Shown here in pieces: positions 56,430-64,000 of a DNA stretch of 64,000 nt. Origin of the DNA: CAVWDU01 sp963840725 (GTDB lineage Bacteria > Pseudomonadota > Gammaproteobacteria > Pseudomonadales > Halieaceae); NCBI GenBank assembly GCA_963840725.1, contig CAWIZY010000025.1, positions 62,001 to 126,000 of the forward strand, in the 5' to 3' direction. Every line of letters starts with the position of its first letter. Positions within the stretch are counted from its first letter, which is position 1. The position numbers and the translations under genes were made by a program. The notes under the pieces are model-generated. The model saw nothing but the letters and a program-made list of their open reading frames with translations, did no database searches and had not been told where the DNA came from.

Positions 56430-58265
56430 ATGACTGAGTACAACCTGGTGTGGATGGCCTTTGGCATTGGCCTGTTGAGTGCGCTGTCCCTGCCGCTGGG
56501 GGCGCTGACATCCTTTTTCTGGAAACCCGAGGGTCGGGTAGTCGCAGGTTTGATGGCCTTTGGCGGTGGCGCGCTACTGGCGGCGCTCACCATTGATCTG
56601 GTGGCACCTGTATTGCAGCTGGGACACTACGGTGCCTTGTTTACTGGCTTTATCAGCGGCGGGCTGCTGTTTATAGGCCTCAACCACATGGTCAATGACT
56701 ACGGTGGATTCCGGCGCAAGATCTCCACCACCGTCCACCACTCCCGACGGGAAACCCGGCGCCAGCTGCATCGTATTTCCAGCCAACTGGACCGTACTGG
56801 CGCCATCCAGGGTTTATCCAGCGCTGAGCTCAAGAGCCTGGCCGAGGATATAGAGCCACGGTACTACGCCCGTGGAACCCAGGTGTTCCGGGTGGGAGAT
56901 CCCTCCGACGCGCTGTTTGTGGTGATCAAGGGTGAGATTCAGATTGAGGACATAGGCGATGGAGCTAGCCCGCCTCGGATGGTACGGCGGGTAGCTGCGG
57001 ACGGGGCGTTTGGAGTGGACTCTCTTTTCACAGGCTCCGCGCACTGCTTTCAGGCCACTGCAACCGAGCCGACCTGGGGCTGGCGAATTACTGAGGCCAG
57101 CCTGCGTCGGTTGCTGGCCGAGTCCGGGGGATTCAGGCAGGCGGTTCAGGGCTGGTTGCGCCACCCTCGGATTTTCCGTTACCTGACTGAGCACCAGGGT
57201 ATGCAGGCCAGTGAAGCCAAGGGCTGGCTGGAAGAAGCCAATGTCACACTTGAGGCGGAGGGGCGTCTTCCTGACGCCCGGCCAGTAGAGCGCCGCGCGG
57301 ATGAATTCAGGGCCTTTGCCCACCAACTCGATCGCATGCCCTGGCTGGAAGACCTGTCGGCTGAAGAAGCCAATTGGTTGGCCATGCATCTGGTTTATCG
57401 ACGCTACCAGCCTGGTGATCTGCTATTCAGTGAGGGCAATCCGGCAGATCGCCTGTTCATCCTTGAAGCAGGTGGGGTTACCCTGGTCGATGCGGCCCAT
57501 CGCCTTTTGCCCAGTCGCTATGAGGCGGGCGATGGCGTAGGTGTGCGCTCATTCCTCGCCGGGGTGCGTCATACAGTTTCCGCCCGGGTATTGCGTGAGT
57601 GTGGCGCGTGGACCCTGCGCCGGGAAGACTTCGAGCAGCTGATCGCCCACTATCCCGACATCCGCCATCGTCTGGCCGCCTACCTTCAAGGGCCCGGCAT
57701 CCGCGATTATCTGCGTGAGCGCTACCACCTGGATGGTGGCAAAGTGGAAGACTGGGTAGCGCACGCACTGAAGGCGGTGAAAGGGGGCAAACCACCACCC
57801 AGCCTGCTGGAGGAGGGTGTTGAGTCCAGCGAACACAGCGGCGCCCCAGTGGCGATCTGGCTGGGTATTCTACTCGACGGTATTCCTGAGTCGCTGGTGA
57901 TCGGGGCCAGCCTCAGTCCTGCAGGCATCAGTCTGTCGCTGGTGGTCGGTCTGTTCCTGTCCAACTATCCCGAGGCCCTATCCAGTTCCCGAGGCATGGC
58001 CGATGAGAAATTCAGTCGCAGTCGTATATTACTCATGTGGACCTCTATCATGCTGCTCACCGGGGTAGGTGCGGCTCTGGGGAAACTGATGATGGACCTT
58101 TCGGACCCTGTGTATTTTCCCTTCCTGGAGGGGCTGGCAGCCGGAGCGATGCTTACTATGATCGCCCAGACCATGTTGCCCGAGGCTTACATCAAAGGCG
58201 GTTCCATTGTTGGCTTTTGCACACTGATGGGCTTTTTCTGCGCGATATTCACCAAGGTGCTGTGA
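56430..58265 (+). CDS. ZIP-like membrane protein with two internal cyclic-nucleotide-binding domains
   Basis: About 611 residues from the ATG at 56430; earlier in-frame starts at 56412 and 56418 are possible and no ribosome site decides. Three membrane helices (to about 85) are followed by a cytoplasmic segment with two cNMP-type beta-rolls (about 130-230, YARGTQVFRVGDPSDALFVV; and about 305-410, YQPGDLLFSEGNPADRLFIL), then about five more helices. The later helices carry LLDGIPESLVIGASLS and LSNYPEALSSSRGM, like the two metal-site helices of ZIP transporters but without the usual histidines. It looks like a regulated metal or ion transporter; substrate and ligand are unknown. Confidence 0.75.
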   Translation: MTEYNLVWMAFGIGLLSALSLPLGALTSFFWKPEGRVVAGLMAFGGGALLAALTIDLVAPVLQLGHYGALFTGFISGGLLFIGLNHMVNDYGGFRRKISTTVHHSRRETRRQLHRISSQLDRTGAIQGLSSAELKSLAEDIEPRYYARGTQVFRVGDPSDALFVVIKGEIQIEDIGDGASPPRMVRRVAADGAFGVDSLFTGSAHCFQATATEPTWGWRITEASLRRLLAESGGFRQAVQGWLRHPRIFRYLTEHQGMQASEAKGWLEEANVTLEAEGRLPDARPVERRADEFRAFAHQLDRMPWLEDLSAEEANWLAMHLVYRRYQPGDLLFSEGNPADRLFILEAGGVTLVDAAHRLLPSRYEAGDGVGVRSFLAGVRHTVSARVLRECGAWTLRREDFEQLIAHYPDIRHRLAAYLQGPGIRDYLRERYHLDGGKVEDWVAHALKAVKGGKPPPSLLEEGVESSEHSGAPVAIWLGILLDGIPESLVIGASLSPAGISLSLVVGLFLSNYPEALSSSRGMADEKFSRSRILLMWTSIMLLTGVGAALGKLMMDLSDPVYFPFLEGLAAGAMLTMIAQTMLPEAYIKGGSIVGFCTLMGFFCAIFTKVL

Positions 58266-58415
58266 TCGGGCAAAAGCCTGCAAGAGGTTTTCAGTGGCGT
58301 CCCTGCCGATCAACCTGCCGAGATCCTCTTTCCTTCCGCTGATGACCCCGGATTCCCCTGCCAGCCGCAGGAAGAGTCTGGCGATCCGGGCGCGTGGTGA
58401 AAGCGCCAGCACCTC

Positions 58416-59428
58416 ATGCTGGTCGCGACGGCCGCAATGGGAGCGAGTACAAAACCCAATATCCTGGTGATATTCGGAGACGATATCGGTATGTGGACCG
58501 TGGGTGTTTACACCCAAGGGATGATGGGGCGAACACCCAATATTGCCAGTATCGCGAAGCAGGGTGCCCTATTTAGCGATCACTATGCCCAACCGAGCTG
58601 CACGGCCGGGCGCGCGGCCTTTATTGCGGGACAACTGCCGATCAGGACCGGTATGACGACTATCGGTATACCGGGTTCACCCGGGGGTATCCAGAAAGAG
58701 GACCCCACGCTGGCGGAAGTTCTTAAATCCCAGGGTTATGTCACCGGTCAGTTCATGAAGAATCACCTCGGCGACCGCAATGAATTCTTGCCGACAGTTC
58801 ATGGTTTCGATGAGTGGTTTGGAAACCTGGACCACTTGAACGCGGAAGAGGAGCCTGAGCAGCTCGACTACCCCGGGCAGAATAACCCGGCGTACACCAA
58901 AAAATATGGCCCTCGCGGGGTACCGCACGCATGGGCGACGGACGAGGATGATCCCACCACTGATGCGGTTTTTGGCCGGGTCGGCAAGCAGCGGGGCTCC
59001 CCGGTTCGAAGACCGAACTGCTGGCTGGCAAGAAAATGGGGAACACCACCTACAAGACGCATCTCGACGGCTATAACAACCTGGATTACTGGTCGGGTGA
59101 GGCCGATAAATCCGCCCGCCGCGAGTATTTCTACTGCGACGAAACCGATCTCATGGCGGTCCGGGTGGACGGCTGGAAAATGCACATCGGCGTCAAGCCT
59201 GAGGGCAGTTGGTGGGACGAGAAGTATTAGCCCAGTGTTCCCTGCGTGTTCAATTTGTTGATGAATCCGATGGAGAAGATGGATCCGCAGAGTCACGAAT
59301 GGGGGTATGCCGGCCGGAGCTGCCTCGATCTGCCCCTGGAGAAGGGCAGCGCACGCCAGGTCTTGCCGCTGTTGAGCGCTGTCTGGTCGCTGAAATGGGG
59401 AGAATCCGCGTCGTCGCTCTGGGACTAG
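58416..59428 (+). pseudogene. Sulfatase pseudogene (internal deletion, frameshift, amber)
   Basis: The first 190 codons are a good sulfatase: [12 protein letters not shown] with the metal aspartates, and the active-site cysteine motif [10 protein letters not shown] (Cys-x-Ala-x-Arg, formylglycine site) near residue 63. Then [10 protein letters not shown] runs directly, in another frame, into the C-terminal part [20 protein letters not shown], skipping about 250-300 residues normal for arylsulfatases. A TAG at 59228 interrupts that part, after which the frame continues with [20 protein letters not shown]. It cannot make an active enzyme. Confidence 0.85.
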
Positions 59429-60066
59429 GCAGGAATCGCGTCGGCCTTCGGGTCTCTGTCAGCAAACTCTACGGCCATGATGAATGAGCCACCGTAATTC
59501 ATCAGGTGGCCATCTTCAGTGACATCGGTAGCGTCGCGGCATTATCGATGTCGACGCTGAACAGCAGATCACCGCTATCGAGCGCCACCACGTCAAGCCT
59601 GAAGGCAATCCTCAAGGCAACGCTTTCGACCTGGGCCTTGAACGCCGCTTCTGCTCCGCCCCCGCGATCCACCAAGCTGGACCCGTCACATATCTTTTGG
59701 GGGCCTTCCCGGGTGCCGGCGACAGCGTCATCCAATCGGCCAATTATCGAGAACGGCGTTGCAGAATTTACAGGTCTGCGGTGACAGCCGGACCTGGCTC
59801 TGCTGAACTGTGCCCTGGCCAGCACCGGATTCCCGGCATAGAGCGGAAAATCGCGGTAATCCGATTTCGGCAGACGCCGTATACCCTTATAGACTGTCCT
59901 GTTTTTGTTCAGGATAAACTCGGGGCAGCGCACCGGGGCACCGAGTGGTGTCTCGAAACCGTTTGACTGGATTAAGGGTTATGTGCCGTGAGTAGCGGTG
60001 GCATAGCCCTTTTTGCTGATTCCCGCTAAAGTTGGGTCAGAAGGTAGATTACACGGAGATAAAAGC
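59429..60066. other. Intergenic region upstream of propionyl-CoA synthase
   Basis: About 640 bp. Two overlapping open frames (minus strand 59502-59933, plus strand 59506-59784) have no recognisable domain and I do not support either. The last 15 bases hold the GGAG ribosome site for the next gene. No clear promoter is seen. Confidence 0.5.
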
Positions 60067-63000
60067 TTGGCCGAATCCAATAAGAAGTGGGGCCTGATTG
60101 AGTCCCAGCAGGAAGAAAACCAGCAACGCCAGCGAGCCCTGGATGATCCGGGTGCCTACCACGGAGACATCGCGTCTGGCGAACTGCACTGGTTTGACCC
60201 GGGGCAGGGCTGTTGGTTAAACCGCAATCCGGAGGAAGACAACTGGTGGGGTATACACGCCGGCGACGGGTCCACCCGCGAGCTTGCTGATCTCGATGCG
60301 TCGTGGCGTCCCTGGACGATCGCGCTTGATGACACTGCTGCACCCTTTTATCGCTGGTTCTCAGGCGCACTAACCAATGCCTGCTTCAATGAGGTTGACC
60401 GCCATGTGCTGGCAGGCCATGGCGAGCGCACGGCGATTGTCTTCGAAGGGGACCGTTGGGACCCTTCCCGGAATGATGGCAAGGGCGGCCCGGTCTTCGA
60501 ATGCCGCATCAGCTACCGGCAGTTGCTGCTGGAGACGGTGCTGCGAGCCGAGGTGCTGGCGGACCTGGGTCTGGGGCGAGGCGACCGGGTCGCGTTTAAC
60601 CTGCCGAACATTCTCGACCAGATCTACTACACACTGGCAGCCAAGCGGCTCGGGATCATTTACACCCCGGTGTTTGGTGGCTTCTCCGCCAAGACCCTGT
60701 CCGACAGGATTCACGACGCGGGCGCCAAGGTGGTAGTCACCGCCGATGGCGGCTACCGCAATGCCGAGGTCGTCCCCTATAAAGAAGCCTATACCGACCC
60801 CGCGCTGGACAACTACATTCCGCTCACCGCCGCGCTCGAGGCCTTTGAGCAGTGTTTGGGTAGTTTCTCTCTGGGCCCCGCAGAGGCGCGTATCACCGAC
60901 TCGGTGCGCCAGGGGCTCACTGGCGAAATCACCATCGAACGCAGCGATTTGATGCGTGAACTGGGGCTGGCGATCACCGCAGAAGCAGGCATTCCCGCGG
61001 AGCAGTCGGCGGAGTTGCGCACCGCGGTAGCACGGTGTCTCGCCGGCGTGACTCATGCGGTAGACACTGTGATCGTGGTCCGCTACACCGGCCAGGATGT
61101 CGTAGAGCAGCCCCGCGACCGATGGTCCCACGAACTGCTGGAGTCGGCCACCCAGCGCGTGTTGTCGGCCTCGGGTGCGGCTAGCCTCGATGAGCTGTTG
61201 GAGAGCGCCGATGAGAGCCTGTGGCGAGGCTTGAACAAATGCCACCCGGCAGAGCCCGTGGCGGCTGACTGGCCTCTTTTCATTATCTACACCTCCGGTT
61301 CCACAGGTAAACCCAAAGGTGTGGTGCATACTCACGGCGGCTGGCTGGCGGGGATTACCCATACCATGCGCACCGTGTTCAATGCGGGTCAGGACGACAG
61401 CCTGTATGTGATTGGCGACCCGGGCTGGATTACCGGGCAGGCCTACCTGCTGGCGGCGCCTCTCGCCCGGGGAATGACGACCATCATTGCCGAGGGTTCA
61501 CCCCTGTTTCCCCACGCCGGGCGCTTTTCCTCGATTATCGAGCGCCAGGGCGCCACTGTTTTCAAGGCGGGCTCCACCTTCCTGAAGGCTGTGATGACAG
61601 ACCCGGCCAGTACGGGCGATATGTCTGCTTATGATATGTCCGGCTTGCATGTGGGCACATTTTGCGCTGAACCGGTGTCGCCGGCGGTGCAGCAGTTCGC
61701 CATGGACCGGATTTGTCAGCATTACATCAACTCCTATTGGGCAACCGAGCACGGCGGCATCGTTTTTTCCTGCCCCTGGGGTGATTACAAGCCCCTGGCG
61801 GCCGATGCCAAAACCTGGCCGCTACCGTGGATTCAGGCGGAGGTGCGGGTGACCACCGAGACCGACGCAGAGGGTCGCGCCAGTCAGTGGCGGCTTGCCG
61901 AAGAAGGCGAGAAAGGCGAGTTGGTGATTACCCGGCCCTACCCGTATCTGGCGCGCACTATCTGGGGAGACCCCGAGCAATTGGGTACGCCGGACTGGCA
62001 GGGTGACATCGAGCGATTCAAGAGCGTGTATTTCGACCGCTGGCCGGGCGAGCCTGCCTATACCCAGGGAGACTATGCCCGCCGCCACGATGATGGGGCC
62101 TTCACCCTGCATGGACGCTCCGACGATGTCATCAACGTGTCCGGGCACCGTATCGGTACCGAGGAAATCGAGGGCGCGATACTGCGCGACAAAACACTGC
62201 GCACCGACTCTCCCGTGGGCAATGTGGTGGTCGTGGGTGCGCCCCATGACGAGAAAGGAGAAACACCGGTGGCGTTCCTGGTCGCCTCGCCGGGTTCCCG
62301 AATAGCCGATGACGATTTATCAAGGTTGCAGGGGCTGGTGCGCAGCGAAAAGGGTGCCACCGCAGTACCATCGGACTTTCTCGTGGTATCTGCGTTTCCA
62401 GAGACCCGCTCCGGCAAGTATATGCGGCGTACACTGCGGGCCATATTGCTGGACGAGCCCCTCGGCGATTTGTCGACACTGCGCAATCCCGAGGTGGTGG
62501 AGGAAATCAGCGCGGTAGTAGCGCGCTGGAAGTCCTTCGGGCAATTAGCGGAGGCACGCAAAATCGTACAGACCTGGCGGTATCTGCGGGTCGAGACCCA
62601 CGAAGTGGCGCCGGGTAAGAACGTTGCTCTGCTGGTGGTCGACCACCCGCCGGTGAATAGTCTGAACGAGCGTTCCCTGGACGAGTTCAATACCGTGCTG
62701 CAGCATCTGGCGCAGGAAGACGATGTGGCAGCCGTGGTGGTGACGGGAGCACGTAGTGCGTTTGTGGCTGGCGCAGACGTCAAGGAATTGCTGGAAGTGG
62801 GCGAGGAGGGGGATCTCGCTTCCGCGCAGACGCCAGCCAATGCGGCACACACGGCATTTTCTACGCTGGAGAATATTGGTAAACCGGTGATTGCGGCGGT
62901 GAATGGTCCGGCCCTGGGCGGTGGCAATGAACTCGTGCTGGCCTGTGCCTACGTGATTGCGGATGGCCACGCGCGCTTTGGTCAGCCGGAAATCAACCTG

Positions 63001-64000
63001 AATCTGCTGCCGGGCTACGGCGGTACCCAGCGGTTACCCCGGCGTCTTTATCACAGCCGCGGGAAAGATGGCTTGTTGGAGGCCACGCGCCTCATTGTGA
63101 GCGGCAGGCCCATGGATGCGGATGAGGCCCTCGCCGCAGGCCTGGTTGATCAGGTTGTGGGCGGTGATGGTCGGGGGCCGGTATCGGTCGCCATGGCGCT
63201 GTTACGGCAGTACTTTGCCGGCGAGGGCGCGCTGGTCGAAGCCATGAGCGACAGGGAGGTGTATCTGGCCGCCAGAGAGGCGCCATTACCCTTCGACGAA
63301 ACCTTGTTGGCTGACGCAAGCCTGGCGCCCACGCTGGCTCAGGCGCGAGCCGGTGGCCGGGGCTTGTCCGTCGATCGCATTCTCCAGGCAATAAGCCAGG
63401 GTGCAAAGGAGGGCCAGCGAGCGGGTCTGGCCCTGGAAGCGAAACTGTTTGCGGAGGCGGTCTGCGACCCTGAGGCGGGACCGCCGGGTATTCGGGCGTT
63501 TCTCGAGCGTCGCAGTCCCGCACTGCCTGTCAAATATACTGATGTGCCGCCGTACCCGGACGAAGAGCAGCGCCAGACGCTGGTAGAGCAGGGCAGTCTG
63601 CTGCCCATGGGGGCCAGTTTCTTTGCCGGTGTCACAGCCGTGCCGGAGTACCAGTACGGGCTGGGTGTGAGCCGCAACCCGGAGGATGGTGAGCCAGCAC
63701 ACGGCGACCCCGTCGAAGCGGAGCGACTATTGGTGTTCAAGACACCGCGCCCGGGGCCGACCGAGGCCCTGGTTTACGTCCTGGCCTCGGAAATGAACTT
63801 CAACGATATCTGGGCCATAACCGGTATACCGGTATCGCCCTTCGATGCCCGCGATGCCGATGTTCAGGTGACCGGCTCTGGCGGTGTGGCAATGATTGCA
63901 GAACTGGGCGAGGAACTGGTGCGCGAAGGCCGTCTCTCGGTTGGGGATATCGTCACTATCTATTCAGGGCAGAGTGAATTGCTGTCTCCGGATCAGGGGC
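60067..64000 (+). CDS. pcs: Propionyl-CoA synthase (3-hydroxypropionate to propionyl-CoA), truncated by the window end
   Basis: An open frame of 1,311 codons, from a TTG with GGAG eight bases upstream, runs off the window; it is on the plus strand. The N-terminal acyl-CoA synthetase has the P-loop YTSGSTGKPKG (about 408), the hinge HGRSDDVINVSGHR (about 682) and the C-terminal lysine in TRSGKYMRR (about 783). A crotonase-type enoyl-CoA hydratase follows (VDHPPVNSLNERS about 858; GPALGGGNE about 947; GQPEINLNLLPGYGGTQRL about 972, with both catalytic glutamates). From about 1220 a zinc-less medium-chain reductase begins. This order defines propionyl-CoA synthase, which activates 3-hydroxypropionate, dehydrates and reduces it with NADPH in one reaction chamber. 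Usual length about 1,800. Confidence 0.93.
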   Translation, partial: MAESNKKWGLIESQQEENQQRQRALDDPGAYHGDIASGELHWFDPGQGCWLNRNPEEDNWWGIHAGDGSTRELADLDASWRPWTIALDDTAAPFYRWFSGALTNACFNEVDRHVLAGHGERTAIVFEGDRWDPSRNDGKGGPVFECRISYRQLLLETVLRAEVLADLGLGRGDRVAFNLPNILDQIYYTLAAKRLGIIYTPVFGGFSAKTLSDRIHDAGAKVVVTADGGYRNAEVVPYKEAYTDPALDNYIPLTAALEAFEQCLGSFSLGPAEARITDSVRQGLTGEITIERSDLMRELGLAITAEAGIPAEQSAELRTAVARCLAGVTHAVDTVIVVRYTGQDVVEQPRDRWSHELLESATQRVLSASGAASLDELLESADESLWRGLNKCHPAEPVAADWPLFIIYTSGSTGKPKGVVHTHGGWLAGITHTMRTVFNAGQDDSLYVIGDPGWITGQAYLLAAPLARGMTTIIAEGSPLFPHAGRFSSIIERQGATVFKAGSTFLKAVMTDPASTGDMSAYDMSGLHVGTFCAEPVSPAVQQFAMDRICQHYINSYWATEHGGIVFSCPWGDYKPLAADAKTWPLPWIQAEVRVTTETDAEGRASQWRLAEEGEKGELVITRPYPYLARTIWGDPEQLGTPDWQGDIERFKSVYFDRWPGEPAYTQGDYARRHDDGAFTLHGRSDDVINVSGHRIGTEEIEGAILRDKTLRTDSPVGNVVVVGAPHDEKGETPVAFLVASPGSRIADDDLSRLQGLVRSEKGATAVPSDFLVVSAFPETRSGKYMRRTLRAILLDEPLGDLSTLRNPEVVEEISAVVARWKSFGQLAEARKIVQTWRYLRVETHEVAPGKNVALLVVDHPPVNSLNERSLDEFNTVLQHLAQEDDVAAVVVTGARSAFVAGADVKELLEVGEEGDLASAQTPANAAHTAFSTLENIGKPVIAAVNGPALGGGNELVLACAYVIADGHARFGQPEINLNLLPGYGGTQRLPRRLYHSRGKDGLLEATRLIVSGRPMDADEALAAGLVDQVVGGDGRGPVSVAMALLRQYFAGEGALVEAMSDREVYLAAREAPLPFDETLLADASLAPTLAQARAGGRGLSVDRILQAISQGAKEGQRAGLALEAKLFAEAVCDPEAGPPGIRAFLERRSPALPVKYTDVPPYPDEEQRQTLVEQGSLLPMGASFFAGVTAVPEYQYGLGVSRNPEDGEPAHGDPVEAERLLVFKTPRPGPTEALVYVLASEMNFNDIWAITGIPVSPFDARDADVQVTGSGGVAMIAELGEELVREGRLSVGDIVTIYSGQSELLSPDQG

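Noticed and set aside
45853..59230. Reassigned TAG codon read through as an amino acid
   Set aside because: Two interrupted genes share TAG, but the second has a deletion and frameshift as well, and core genes show no internal TAG; ordinary decay is simpler.
59502..59933. 143-codon minus-strand frame before the propionyl-CoA synthase gene
   Set aside because: No domain, no ribosome site, and an equally open plus-strand frame overlaps it.
44904..60066. Genomic island integrated at tRNA-Arg
   Set aside because: The accessory region begins just after this tRNA, but I found no integrase gene and no second copy of the tRNA 3' end downstream.
60370..61362. 330-codon minus-strand frame inside the propionyl-CoA synthase gene
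   Set aside because: The plus strand has unmistakable synthetase motifs; the antisense frame has none.

Overview
The window looks like chromosomal DNA of a marine gammaproteobacterium of the Halieaceae (OM60/NOR5) type. Three things point there: the gene order leuCDB-asd-fimV-truA-trpFBA-accD-folC-dedD-cvpA-purF-metZ, which resembles the Pseudomonas arrangement; a CYP153-type P450 with its ferredoxin; and the start of a multidomain propionyl-CoA synthase, a gene reported from marine photoheterotrophs such as Congregibacter and Erythrobacter. This placement is inferred from gene content only; no 16S gene is present.

Region 1 (1-9.5 kb) holds a cupin gene and ppdK on the minus strand, then plus-strand genes for two probable lipoproteins in an overlapping pair, an XRE-type regulator with a histone-H1-like basic tail, the double 23S rRNA methyltransferase RlmKL, and a flavodoxin-like protein. 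A 15-bp tandem repeat and a tight cluster of three perfect DnaA boxes lie between the last two. Region 2 (9.5-31.7 kb) is a long, dense biosynthetic block: a LysR regulator divergent from leuCDB, asd, fimV, truA, trpFBA, accD, folC, a SPOR-domain gene, cvpA, purF, metZ, and a MoxR-DUF58-transglutaminase module. Many genes overlap by 4-8 bp and several start with GTG or TTG. Region 3 (31.7-45 kb) has aconitase B (with a one-base frameshift at a G5 run), a DUF1289 gene, miaE, lpxH, ppiB, glnS-cysS, folD, tRNA-Pro, tRNA-His, an MFS exporter, a DUF885-like gene and tRNA-Arg.

Region 4 (45-60 kb) is accessory and partly decayed. It has an M24 peptidase gene with an in-frame amber codon, an AraC remnant, the ferredoxin/CYP153 pair, two remnants of one integrase-core transposase, a 126-bp direct repeat flanking about 4.4 kb, a small membrane protein, a duplicated-domain periplasmic protein, an SDR, an S9 peptidase, the 3' end of a group II intron, a 276-bp MITE with a perfect CTAG target duplication, a ZIP-like membrane protein with two cyclic-nucleotide-binding domains inside it, and a sulfatase pseudogene. 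Region 5 (60.07 kb to the end) is the first 1,311 codons of propionyl-CoA synthase: acyl-CoA synthetase, enoyl-CoA hydratase, then the start of the reductase domain.

The core genes cover leucine, lysine/threonine/methionine (asd, metZ), tryptophan, purine, folate and fatty-acid synthesis plus translation. The accessory part suggests alkane or fatty-acid terminal oxidation (CYP153) and conversion of 3-hydroxypropionate to propionyl-CoA.
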